Shown piece after piece: positions 1 through 10,562 of a stretch of 64,000 nt of DNA. Location of the stretch: assembly GCA_002102555.1 (NCBI GenBank), contig MCFL01000016.1:310001-374000 (forward strand), read 5' to 3'. Every line of letters starts with the position of its first letter. Within the stretch, counting starts at the first letter, position 1. The position numbers and the translations under genes were made by a program. Source of the stretch: Catenaria anguillulae PL171 (taxonomy: Eukaryota > Blastocladiomycota > Blastocladiomycetes > Blastocladiales > Catenariaceae). The notes under the pieces were generated by a model. That model did no database searches, had not been told where the DNA came from, and saw nothing but the letters and a program-made list of their open reading frames with translations.

Positions 1-788
1 TGCGGAGGGCATTGTGCAAGAAGTTGCGGGTTGATGCCAGCACCAATGGCGGCAGCTGCAGGGTTTGCGAGTGCAGGTTGCGCGACAGGCGATGGTGGGA
101 CGGGCTGTTGAAGCGGTTGTTGCTGCGACAGTTGCTGCTGAGGAACCATGCCAGCTCCAACCATTCCGCCTTGACTCATTTGCTGCATGAGCCGCTGCTG
201 GTGTAACATCTGCAACTGCTGCGCCGTCAATTGCACATTCGCCATGGGTCCTTGCGCCGCCATTGCCGCCTGCGGCTGCGATCCGCTCACTGCGGCCGAC
301 GCGGCCGTTGCCGCCGATGCAAGCGCGTTTTGTTGCTGTTGCTGGAGCTGAGCCAGTCGCTGCTGCTGCAACTGGGCGAGATGCTGTGGGTTAAACTGCT
401 GTTGTTGTTGTTGCTGCTGCTGCTGCTGAAGCGCGATCGCCGACGTTGGTATGCCCATCGCAGCCGCTTGTTGCATGAACCGTTGCTGAAGCGCGGCCTG
501 CTGGAGCTGCTGCAGTTGCTGAGCAGAGAAGCCACCAACTGCGCCGGCACCGCCCATCAAGGCCGCTTGCTGCTGCTGCTGATGGGCAAACATTGCCTGT
601 TGAGTTGCGGCGGTTGCGACATTGCCAGGCAGTGGCTGCTGCTGGTGTTGTTGCGGCTGCATGCCGCTTCCGAGAAGCGCGGATTGGAAGTTGGCAGGCA
701 GGTTCGGGCGGGCTATTGGGTTGCCGGCGGCGGGTGCGGCGCCAGCGGCTGCGGCATTTGCGGGCGCGCCCGAGTTGGGTTGTTGCAT
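1..788 (-). CDS. Gln-rich protein, N-terminal part (runs off left edge)
   Basis: A minus-strand frame starts at the first ATG (788-786) after an upstream in-frame stop and stays open to base 1, so the gene continues outside the window. The roughly 262 residues seen are very rich in Gln, Ala and Met, with Q-runs around bases 405-430 and repeated QQL/QQR/MQQ patches that could form amphipathic Gln-rich helices. Such composition is usual in fungal transcription coactivators (Mediator, SWI/SNF, SAGA subunits), but no diagnostic domain is inside the window, so I do not assign one. The long plus-strand frame over the same bases reads poly-Leu and is the shadow of the CAG-type repeats. Confidence 0.6.
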   Translation of the reverse strand, partial: MQQPNSGAPANAAAAGAAPAAGNPIARPNLPANFQSALLGSGMQPQQHQQQPLPGNVATAATQQAMFAHQQQQQAALMGGAGAVGGFSAQQLQQLQQAALQQRFMQQAAAMGIPTSAIALQQQQQQQQQQQFNPQHLAQLQQQRLAQLQQQQQNALASAATAASAAVSGSQPQAAMAAQGPMANVQLTAQQLQMLHQQRLMQQMSQGGMVGAGMVPQQQLSQQQPLQQPVPPSPVAQPALANPAAAAIGAGINPQLLAQCPP

Positions 789-2352
789 GGAAATCGTGTG
801 GACTTGGGGAGTAGTCCGCCGAAGGAATCGATCCAGTATTGGGCGAAGATGTGGCGGGGCGGTCGGTGGGAATACTGATACCCTGGACAGTAAATGGTGT
901 GAGGTGAATAAGTGGGTCGATACGAACTGAGGGAAATAGTTGAACGCGATCAGAAAGACTCACGGACGGATACGGGTTCACCAAGTGTCAACGACAACGC
1001 TGGGTAAAACTATGATACCGACAGTCCAGTCGGCAGGGGAGGGTTATGGTGGACAATGTCGATAGCTAGAACCTGGATAACGCATGATGATCTGGTCAGT
1101 CGCTTGGTCTGCTGTGAAAATGCAAAGGGATTGATTGAGGTATAGAGAAGCAAAGGTATAAGGCCCCAAAGAGTAACAAGGAGGCGCAATCAGTTGGAGC
1201 TAAGGCCGAGTGTGAGACTATATGCGATCACACTTTTCCTCTGAGCGGCCAAGTGAAGCACGAAGGCAAGGCAAGGGAAAGTGGAGCAAGTCGGGTGAGT
1301 TGACGCAAACGTACCTCCGCAAGTCAGGCAGGCAGGTTGCCAAGTGGGTGGCGGCGCAAACAGCAACGGAATAAGCTCGAGGGGTAATTGCAGATGCGGA
1401 TAAAGGCCGGCGAATATATGCAGGCCGAGTGCGTCGGGTGCGAAAAAAAGAATGTAATCAGGGTCCTTGGTTCGGGTGTGACTGCTGTTGGCCGGCTGCC
1501 TGCTGGCGTTGCGTGGCCCGTGAGAAAATGACATGACGAGTTGGCTCTGCGCCGCCAAAGAAGCTTTGCCGAACATGGGAACACGGAGGCCGCATCGAGC
1601 GGCGGCCCAACGGCGGCTTGGCTTTTCTAGATCAAGCCATCTTGCCTGCGTGACAGTCACGTGTTTGACCTGTCACTTCCATCATGCGCCACTCGCCGAT
1701 CCCTCACGGTTGAAGACGCGTTCAAGCAAGCGACGCGCCTCACCACACCCATCCCACAAGACCTGGCCATCGTTCGCCCGCCTCTCTCCCAGTCCCAGCC
1801 GCTGAGCGCAGACTGTGCACGCTGGGCTAAGCTATGCCCGGCCCCTGCTTTTCGCACTCTGGGCAATATGCCTCTATGTGCGCGTGAGTTAGGCATCGGT
1901 ACGGTCACTCAGATCATTTTGCAGCCGCTGGACCGCCCACCAAGTGTCCTGATCGCGGCCGAGTCACACTAACGGAAGTTTCATGCTCCAGTGTAGCACT
2001 AGTCGTGCTCTATTCACCTGTATCCGGCTGTTCCTCATCATCATCCTCCCGCCCCCCTCTTTTCTCTCCTCCTCATCGTGCCGCGCACTATGCCAACCTC
2101 CACCACCGTTTACACAATCCGACACGCCTCGGTACGGCTTCTGATCAGTGATCAGGGCCGTATCGGACGCTTCGCTGACCCACCACATGGGCACCTCCCC
2201 GACCATCATGACGCTCACTCGTATCTTGCATGGTCCAACCATCTCGCCATAGCGGTCCCAAACCCCCCACCCCCACCCCCACTGTTTGGCCCCGTCTCTG
2301 GTTCATCCACACTCGTCGCGCTGGCCTAATCAGGTCCCCCAACGTTTTCGCG
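789..2352. other. Intergenic region between divergent genes
   Basis: About 1.56 kb between a minus-strand and a plus-strand gene, presumably holding both promoters. Several frames of 80-160 codons exist on both strands, but their composition is not protein-like and none carries a recognisable motif. I see no RNA gene or repeat. Confidence 0.4.
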
Positions 2353-4317
2353 ATGCGACTGCGATTCGACCTGCATCTGCACTCATCACAACTGGCCGCC
2401 CCGGATTCAATGGCCAGGCCTCTCGCTATGGCCGCGGCATCATCCAAGACCCCGCTTCCTATGGCAATTCTCCATCCCATTGTTGCCGAGGACATCTCCA
2501 ATCAGTTCTGGGCAAGGCGTGCAATCACGTCGACACCACTCGCAAATATACAGTATAGAGTTGCGCGCGAGGACCTTGTCAAGTTATCGATGCCCGGTCC
2601 GGCGCAGGGAAGGGCTCTCCCAACACATTACTACAAGTCGATTTTGCCAGACAAGCTCCCTGACGACGTCCTGAAGCGTGGCGCTGTGGGATTCGGCGAA
2701 TCTACATCAACCCCGTTTGCGTGCCTACCCGCTCCATACCGCAAGACATATCATACAACATCCTACTTTGATTCGTCCCCGCTCTCTTCCGCTCGTTTCG
2801 TCAAGTATCTCTTCTCGCGAAAGGGCCCGTTTTCCCCGCAAGCAAACAAAGCCACCATATCAAACACCACTGCATCAGAAGGGGCGAGCGGCTCTGGCTC
2901 TGGCGTTTTGCTTGGTGAATTGAAGTTGTTTCATGAGCAGGCGCACAACATTCACGCGCAAGGCTTGCGTCCTTTCACGTATCTGCAAGCAGGGGTTGGC
3001 GACTTGATCCAGTTTGTCGCTTTTCTCGCCCGCACGGGCAACATTGAATTGTTTACGTTGGCGCTCATGGCGACAACTTCAATATCCTGGCGGACGCGCC
3101 CGAGGAACACCGCGGCTATAGGCCCCATCACGATGGAGGGCAACTTCGCCAACAGGTATGGCTCTGGCGGATACACTTTCCATGATCCCATCCAGCACTC
3201 GATCGCGGTCGCAGCCCAACGCCCCCACCATGCTGGGTCCGGACCACTCGGACCCCCACCGGGTTTCGAACATGTCATCCCAGCCACCCTCGCTCAACGC
3301 GTCCCACACGCCCACGCGTTCACACTCTGCAACTTGGCAAAAACGGTCGATTCAATGGAGTTGCAAGCACCAATCCCCATCGAGCTCTGGGCGAGCACCT
3401 TGGTCGACAACAGGACTGAGCTGCGCGCATGCATTGCAGGGCTCATCGGCCAAGGTGCAACCTTGACACTTTTTGAGATGTTCTTCATGGTTGCGGCCAT
3501 TGAGTGGTCGATGCCCATGCTCCAATCTGTGTCGCGTCGTCGCTCGGCCATGATGCATCCGTCGTCTCGCATTCCTCTTTTCTTGCCGCACATTTCGACA
3601 TCCCAACCTCGGCTGTCATGAGCTGCATGCTTGCCGTTATTCCGACTTTCACGGAGCCGGCGTGCTTTGTCGATTTCTTTTCGGCGGCCAAACTTGCTCT
3701 TCCTCCTCCCGGCCACGAGCCCTTGTTCCTTGCCCCAGCAGCCAGGTCATTCGGCATGTTTCGCGCACTTTTGCGCGCCCATGATCTCGGCGTCCTTGAT
3801 GGTCTTGCCGACGGACTCGAGCAGCGCCATGCGCATGTGCTCGGCAAGGCGATGTTGCGGTGGTCGGTAGACGCCGCAACAATCAAAGATTTTGCGCAGT
3901 TGGGTGTCGTCGGGCGTGCCGTCGTGTCCAAGTGGGACCTGGCACTGTATGCCATTCGGATCATTGCAAATGCAGGGGACGCTCAACAGAGTTTGTCGGC
4001 AATGAGGAGCCTTGTCGGTGGCGAGTTTTTGGGTGAGGCGATCCAAATGGGTATGTACCTGAATTCGCATGAATATTTGCTTTCATTTGAACTTGTTACC
4101 CAACTCACACACCGTTCGTCGCTCGTGAACAGCCCTCGACGCACAATTCGCGGACTCCATTGACGACACCATCATCGCCAAACTCCTTCGTATGCAGAAA
4201 GAGCTTTGTGATGTTTCGCCAACCGACTATCTGGTCGAAAACAATCGTTTACTCAGCCTATCCCTGCCGCCGTCGTCCCCCTCCAGCCGACAGATCCAGT
4301 GTCTTCATGCTTTTTGA
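2353..4317 (+). CDS. Hypothetical protein, possibly mitochondrial, helical
   Basis: I do not recognise this protein. The first exon frame opens before 2353; I chose the ATG at 2353, with another at 2410. Its start is Arg-rich and without acidic residues, so a mitochondrial presequence is possible. The body is hydrophobic/alanine-rich and helical-looking without a diagnostic motif. A good GT-AG intron lies at 4051-4132 (GTATGT...AACAG); after it the frame continues for about 60 residues and ends at TGA 4315-4317. Around 3528-3545 the protein-like reading steps from one frame to another. The step fits either one missing base or a doubtful 92-nt intron (3531-3622) with a poor GTCGCG donor. Start and this joint are uncertain; coding character is fairly clear. 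Confidence 0.5.
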
Positions 4318-4798
4318 CCCAGTTGGAGACGCATTGGCGGGACTACCGAAGATCTTTGCGATGAAGGTTAGTGTAAAGTGGAGGAAGAAATAGGTGTAGA
4401 GTGCATGGCATGTCGTGTTTGGGTGTGGCCGGAGATGGCCGACTTGATCCCCCTGGCGGGGGACTGGACTATGTAAATGAGCCGGTCCCCCTCCACACCT
4501 TTCTACTACTGCCATTGGACTCGAACAGAGTGTCAGGTCGTACTATATAGTCCATTCTAGTAGACTTCCCCTCCAGGCCTGATTGGCGACGTGCTTTGTT
4601 TCACCCCCTCGTGTCTCGCAGCATTCCCCATGTTGCACACGGCTTTACGCGCACACCACCAACCTGTTCTGTTCTTGGAACAATCCTACAGAAGAGTCCG
4701 TGAGATGCTTGAGTCTCTGGTTGTCGACTGCCACCGCCGTCACAAAGTCGCCGGCATCTCGACTGGCCTACCTTGCCACCTTGACGCTAGACCCACGC
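4318..4798. other. Intergenic, nothing recognised
   Basis: Lies between the stop of the hypothetical gene and the weak minus-strand coding remnant. Short frames only; no motif, repeat or RNA gene seen. Confidence 0.3.
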
Positions 4799-5286
4799 TC
4801 AAGTGTTGGTGTGAATTTGTGCACGATTCGCTCGGCCACTGATAATGAACCAGTAGTCCTCGCTTCCGTCGCAACCGCTGAATCCGTCCCATGTGTTTGG
4901 CACCTCCTCGACAGCATGCGCTTTGCGTTTGCCGGTCTCGCAAGCTTGGACCAGCAATTCGTCGCATGCCACCTCGTCGGCTGGCACACAACACATGTGC
5001 TCGTTGGCCTTCATGCCGAGCAGGTTGTTCGACATGGTGGCAGCCGCCCCCAACACGGTCGACATGCAAGTAACCTGATCGTGCGCCATGGCTCCAAGGA
5101 CGGAGGAGTTGTCGGTGTTTGCCGACTGGTTGCCCGACACCCATTCGCGAGACTGTGGGATTCTTAGCTGCTTGTAAGCGTAGAGCGGCGACCAGTGGAC
5201 TCGACAACTGCAAGTGGGATTGGTCTGGACAGATTTGATTGATTATGTCGAAGACAAGTGCGGGATATGAATCGAGATGAAGTCGC
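4799..5286 (-). pseudogene. Weak minus-strand coding segment or gene remnant
   Basis: Two overlapping minus-strand frames each look protein-like over part of this interval: roughly 5286-5150 (Leu/Ala-rich, no in-frame ATG, preceded by a stop) and 5155-4801 (ends at TGA 4801-4799, with Cys, Glu and Asp in plausible proportions). The change of frame near 5150 could be a sequence indel, since no good splice pair fits. No family is recognised and there is no clear start. It could be the 3' part of a decayed gene or a real small gene with an unseen first exon. On the plus strand a 194-codon frame overlaps but looks like a shadow. Confidence 0.25.
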
Positions 5287-5558
5287 ACTATGGTGCAGCC
5301 ATGTTCGCAGTTTTGGTGTCGTCATGTACTGAGTACATGCTGAGAATGCAGCAAGAGAGCTCAAATTGAGTGTTAACTGGTAACTCCAAGTGGCGGAAAT
5401 GCACATGTGTTGCTCGCTTTGGCCGATTCCTACTGCTCTCCATAGCACAGTGAGCCAAATGGTTGTGCACTATTCGTTCAATGAATTACAGTACACAGGC
5501 ACACAGTTGACAGACAAAGTATCACAACCAAAAGAAAGACTTACTCAAGAAACAGAAT

Positions 5559-7791
5559 TCAATGCTCACACAAGTTGTACGCTGCAGCATACGTGTACTT
5601 GCTCGTCATTCCCGTACTCACTGACCGCTCCTGCATCAACTGCAACCGAATCTCCCTTGCCTGATCCAAGGTCACACCCACCTTGTCACTCACCAACTCG
5701 ACCAGTTCCAAAGGCAGCTTGGACGCCCACGGATTTGCCGGATCCTTGACATACTCGCGCGCCAACCAATCGGCTTGCTGCGGCGGGACCACGGCCGACG
5801 ACAACACATTGCCCGCCCGTGATCGTGCAGGATCCACCAAGAAAAACGCAAGGATCTTGCGATACCCAGGCCGCGACTTGTCGGCCAGCTCAAACGGGAA
5901 TACCTTGTGCTGATACATGTTTGGAAACACAACAGCGCGGCCCTCGAGCGCAGTCACGTGCCCTTTGCCTTGGCACAGAATGTACCCCATGCCGTGAGAA
6001 TCCAGGCCGAATATGTCCTCAAAGACTTCTTGCTGGTTGTTGTCGACGGTTGGCGGCTGAACAAACGTCCGAAAGTGGAGGCGCGACTCGGTGATATTGT
6101 CCATGGCGTAGTAGTAGAGGCCCGTGGCAACGATGGACTCATTGAGCATGCCTTCAACGTGCCACGAGCCGCCAGGGTAGGTCGGATTGTCGGGTGTCAG
6201 GTGAATATTGGCCAGTTTGACAATGACTTGCAGCCGCTTGCCCGCCAACTGCGAATGCGGCGACATGGTAGGCACATGGACGGGCGCGGGCGGAACAAAG
6301 CGCCGAGGCACGTTTGGGCGGTACACGTGCTCGTACCGCTCGTCCCATAAGACGTGATGCCTTCCCAGTCGCCCGTGGCACCAACCGGGTAGTCCATCAA
6401 GTTGTCGAGGGTATCGGACAAGTAGTCCTCGTACGGATACTCAATATCCTCATCGTCAAACTCTTGGGGAACATAGACGGGTCCTCGGACTCGGATTCGG
6501 TCGTGGCGGATCCGAGCTCGTTGAGCATTTCGGCAGCCGTCATGACCTCCTCCTCGCTGAGCTCGTTGCCGACAGAGTCCACGTCCATGGGGTCGTCGCC
6601 GTCACCACCAACGGCAAACATGGGCAAGTGGTCATTGTTGCGGTCAAATTCGGCGCAGCACGGCGTGTTGTGGACGGCATTGCCATGTTGACTTGTTTGC
6701 TGGCGCATTTGCTGGTCGGCCAAGATGCCTGCGTAATCGTCATCGGATCCAATGGATTCCTGCTCGGAATCACCCGATTCGATGGGAACCGTATTGTACC
6801 ACAAGTCGGGTGCTTGAGTATGGGAGCACCGCGACGAGCAAAGTGAGGAACTGGTGATTGACCGAAAATCAAAATGCGCGTAACGTTTCGTACCGGTACA
6901 AATGCGAATGGGTCGCGGGTAATCAATGCGCACCAGTGCCTGCTCAAACAAGGGCACCATACTCGCAAACACGTCGCCCAACACCTCGTACAGCTCGGCG
7001 TGGTCGTCAGGGTGCAAGTTGTTGATGTATGACACAAATCTTGCCGAGGTGCCTGCGGCATTCACTTGAATCTCGGCCGGCAGCCATTGAAACCGCTGGG
7101 ACACAAAGGTCTTGTCGTATGGTTCGGGCACGTGCGTTGGAGGATGCACAACACCTGCGCCCAGAGCGCCGGCCTTCGCGACCGATTCCTGCACCGAGTT
7201 TGCGCGCTGGTCCGGTGGGAATGCACACGTCTTGCCATAGACGACAGGAAATAATGACGGGTGGACGAGATTGAGCACCTGGTTGTTTGAGTTTGGATGC
7301 CAATCCTTCTTGTGCTCGGGCACTTGCTCGAGTTTGGCCGCCAACTCGACCAGGCGCAAGCGCGTTGTCTCGGCCACAATCGAATCCAACGCAAACACAT
7401 TATCGGGCCCGGCGGCCAACGGCTCGTGCTGGGCCTGCCAAGCGAGCTCCTTGAATGCATACCGCAACACCTGGTGCTTGTTTCGCTCCTGCATCTGCAA
7501 CTCGAGCTCACGCCGCCACGTTGCGCCAATGGTAGGCGACTCGCGAAACTTGGATGCCCAGTGGCGCTTGTTGCGCACGGCATTGAGCACGGCCGCGATT
7601 TGCTGCTCGACGAGCGTGACTGTCGGATATGCAACGAGTTCAAAGTATTTGGACACATGTTCCAGACCGCCGTACACTTTGTCCAGGTCCGTAAACAGGT
7701 CGAGAAACGGGAGGCGAGCTTGGACTGCGCGGATGAGCGGCTCGTTAGTTTTGTCGTCGTCTGTGGCCGGCGAGACGGCCGGGTGGCCCAT
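5559..7791 (-). CDS. DUF4246 family protein, putative Fe(II)/2-oxoglutarate oxygenase fold
   Basis: Matches from memory the fungal DUF4246 family (about 500-650 residues). The N-terminal half carries the family's helical region and the segment SYINNLHPDDHAELYEVLGD (near 7030). The C-terminal half carries GGSWHVEGMLNESIVATG (near 6170), NITESRLHFR, FPNMYQHKVFPFEL (near 5915) and the basic GYRKILAFFLVDP. The HxE of WHVEG, the later His of YQH and the downstream Arg resemble the metal and 2-oxoglutarate ligands of Fe(II)/2OG oxygenases; that function is inference. I start at ATG 7791; longer frames upstream begin with non-ATG codons. Between the halves an acidic linker steps frame twice (near 6479 and 6363), each fitting one missing base in a short C or G run. 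Both flanking segments are well conserved, so an assembly error is likelier than decay. Confidence 0.8.
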
Positions 7792-8242
7792 CAGTCGGGC
7801 AGATTGGCGGGGGTGGACATGGGTTGTGAGCGTGGTTAACGCTGTGAACTGGGCTGTTGGTCTTGGTGGATCGAGAGAGAGGAGCGAGGAAGGCCGGGCC
7901 GAGACGTTTTGGCCACCTGGTGGCCATGGTCGGTACGCAGGCGTGCATTGACTGAATGAGTCCAAGTCTTGGTTGGCTTTGAAGGCATCCGCCGTTCATC
8001 ATGGCACGTTTCATCCAACCACTGTGATGACCACATTTTCTTTCTGTTCTGGTGCCTTGAGACGTAGCATATGGACAATCGCAGGCATCTGGGGCAAATC
8101 CAGCCTATAGAATTCTGGTGCCTTCTGTCCACTCGGACAATGTATGAAAAACAACCTTTGGCGACATGTACAATTCGCACGGCCTCCAAGACGAAATGTA
8201 GAGTGAGACATTCGGTTCACGCCATTGCGCGTTCCACATGGC
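7792..8242. other. Short intergenic region between two minus-strand genes
   Basis: About 450 bases between the stop of the LRR gene (8243) and the start of the DUF4246 gene. It should hold the LRR gene's 3' end and the DUF4246 promoter. Nothing distinctive is seen. Confidence 0.3.
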
Positions 8243-9700
8243 TCACGCTTGGCCCACGTCGACGAACGCCACAGCACTCTTGGCCCTACTCGCCGCCCTC
8301 TTTTCTCTCCTTGTATTTCGCCACATTCGCGCGCCAAAAACGCCCGCAACAACCAACACGGCACATGCGGCGCCAAGTGCAATATACACGCCGAGCGGCC
8401 AATCGGCGTAGGGTGTGCGTGGACTGCAAGATGGAAGAAATGCAAGGGCAGGGTTGGATGTGGTACAGGATGGTGGCAGAGGTGTTGAGAGGCAGGTGAA
8501 TGCATTGGCCGAGGCAAGGTCGCAGCGGGATCTGGGAGCAAGAGGGATTCAAGGTTGAGTTCGTTTGTTTTGGAACACGATGGGGAATTGGATGCGACAT
8601 GGAACGTACAGGGTGTGGGATGGGACCCTGGGTAACGGGCCAGTCAAGTTGTTGCCGGTGATGGATCTACGGTACAGATGGTTCCGGCAGCATGGGTTGC
8701 GATGAGTGAACGCAAGAGAGCGGCTCATTGGACAGGATGATACGCACAGATCGGTCAGGGTGGTGGGGAGATTGGCAAGCAAGTTGGCGGGTATTGAGGA
8801 GAGGCGGTTGCCAGACAAGTCTCTGTGCGAGAGAGAGAGGTGTGAGTGTCAGTGTCGCAACTGAGACATTCTTACAGAGAATCCAGAGAAAGAGGAAACA
8901 AACAAGGTTTGAAGGTTGGGAATCTGTGCGAGCGAGGACGGGATTGGACCAGACAGGTTGGGGTTGTCAAAAATGTGGCTATGGTGCATGGGCCAAGGAG
9001 CTTGTTAACATGTGCGAGCAGAAGCAAAGAATGTGCACATGTACGTACATTGAGGTCAAGCGAGAAAAGGACGAGTCAAACACGTCTGGAATGGAGCCAT
9101 TGATGCGCGAGTTCCAAATGGATCTGCCAGACATGATCATTGTGAGTTAGTTAGTTGACAAGATGGACTTGAGTGCATAAGTGAGTACATCAATGAAGCT
9201 TGTTTAAATGAATGTCATACAATTGCTTGAGTTGCTTGAGCTGGCGGATGGATGGTGGGATTGGGCCAGAGAGAGTTGGAGCAGACAGGACCCTGTTACA
9301 CACGATAAGCATTTACAAGTGCAAGGAATGAGCGACACTCACAGCATGGATGCATATTCATAGGTAAGAAGTAGACGCACAAGATTTGCAAGGCTGCCAA
9401 GTTTCCCAGTTCGGGAGGGATCAAGAACATGTCTCGCGTGGCGTTGGCATGGATGTGATCAGTAGGCTCAGAGGCAAGGGTGGGAAACGAGACGGTTGCC
9501 GGGGTGAGAGTCAGTGAAGTGACGGATGGAACGGTCGAGGGAGCTGAGGAGAAAGAGCACTGGGCAACGCTGGGTGGCAAGTTGCAGCACTGCGAAGTCT
9601 GTGACGGAGAGTGGCTACTGTTCCTGTTGGCGGTGATTGGCGTTGCGTGCGCTTGGGAGAGGAGGTTGGAGACGATTTGGCAGTCATCAGTTGCATTCAT
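8243..9700 (-). CDS. Leucine-rich-repeat membrane protein, seven exons
   Basis: Seven minus-strand exons can be placed: 9381-9700, 9221-9292, 9049-9123, 8904-8978, 8748-8822, 8610-8666 and 8243-8531. They join through GT-AG introns of 70-97 nt into 320 codons plus TGA (8245-8243). Every intron is phase 2. Exons 2-6 are 72, 75, 75, 75 and 57 nt and each encodes one plant/fungal-type LRR (for example LSGPIPPSIRQLKQL, NLSGPIPSSLAQIPNL, LSGNRLSSIPANLLANL). Exon 1 gives a Cys-containing cap (DC, CC) and the first repeat (IPPELGNLAALQIL). Exon 7 gives a Cys-rich cap, one transmembrane helix (GVYIALGAACAVLVVAGVFG) and a short basic tail. The family usually acts as a surface receptor or adhesion protein. 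No signal peptide is seen after ATG 9700, so an upstream exon may be missing. Confidence 0.82.
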
Positions 9701-9755
9701 GGTGGTAAACTTTGTTTTTTCTTGGTTGAAATCAAGGCATTTCATCGAGTGTCTG

Positions 9756-9769
9756 TATGTATATATGAT
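9756..9769 (-). promoter_or_regulatory. Possible TATA element of the LRR gene
   Basis: On the minus strand CATATATACATAC lies about 60 nt upstream of the ATG at 9700. Spacing and sequence fit a TATA element, which would place transcription start close to that ATG and argue against a further 5' exon; the evidence is weak. Confidence 0.25.
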
Positions 9770-10219
9770 ACCTCCATGGTCCTTAAAACACAAAATGGAC
9801 CAGAGGTTGACGTAAAATCGCAACGCCCAAGGATGATCGACATACTGATCAGGATGGGAACCATGAGGAAGTTGGGTCCAACTTTGTGACTTTGTGATCA
9901 GATATTGACGCCAATTGCTTTGCTAAATAAAGCCACAAGTGGCTTGACGGTTGCAGATCGCTTGGGTGGCGTCGCGTTGACACTGCGATCGGGGGATCGA
10001 CGGCCCCTTGTAATTTGCAACTTTTGGCGTCGTGCCGCGCGCGCAGTCGAGTCGCGGTGGCCTCGGGCCAGAGCGGCGGACATTGACCCACATGTCATGT
10101 CATAAAAGACACAACACCTACTACTGACCAACGATAGTGCAATGAACATCTGACTTCGTACCCGAGTCTGCCAGCCGATCCAAGTCCATTTTCAATCCCC
10201 GTACCAGTTCCAGTCCCAG

Positions 10220-10220
<1 letters not shown>

Positions 10221-10262
<42 letters not shown>

Positions 10263-10265
10263 CAG
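10221..10265 (+). repeat. Hexanucleotide array (CAGAGC)7
   Basis: Seven uninterrupted copies of CAGAGC plus a partial copy, upstream of the YAK1 gene. Read directly from the sequence. Confidence 0.95.
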
Positions 10266-10426
10266 TGTTGACCAGCGTCTTTGTATCAAACCAAGACCAG
10301 ACCAAGGCCACAAGTTTCGATTGCATTGCATTCTAATATTGAATTCTCGCTTGCCATTGGCGACCGAATAGCCTGGCCCGCGCTGCCCTCGACTCTGGCG
10401 AGAACCGTATCGAACGATCCTGATTC

Positions 10427-10447
10427 GACTTGACTTGACTTGACTTG
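10427..10447 (+). repeat. Pentanucleotide array (GACTT)4
   Basis: Four copies of GACTT in the 5' flank of YAK1. Confidence 0.9.
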
Positions 10448-10462
10448 GGATGACTTTGGTAT

Positions 10463-10497
10463 GTATTGTATTGTATTGTATTGTGTTGTGTTGTGTT
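10463..10497 (+). repeat. Pentanucleotide array TATTG/TGTTG
   Basis: About seven pentamer units, first TATTG type then TGTTG type, ending 65 nt before the likely YAK1 start. The unit change suggests an array that mutated and then re-expanded. Confidence 0.9.
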
Positions 10498-10562
10498 AAC
10501 GCTCACTCCCTTGCTCACTCACTTGCACTCCATGTTTATTCTACCATGATGTGGCAGTCACC

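Noticed and set aside
231-878. Long plus-strand Leu/Arg-rich frame
   Set aside because: It reads the complement of CAG/CAA codons as poly-Leu; the minus-strand Gln-rich frame explains it better.
1190-1908. Overlapping frames of 80-156 codons on both strands
   Set aside because: Composition is random-looking, with no motif and no clear start or splice context.
3531-3622. 92-nt intron in the hypothetical gene at 2353
   Set aside because: It would fix the frame, but the GTCGCG donor is unlike the other introns here and the supposed intron codes for plausible protein in the second frame; a missing base is as likely.
8011-8541. 176-codon minus-strand frame
   Set aside because: It is another frame of exon 7 of the LRR gene, whose real frame ends at 8243.
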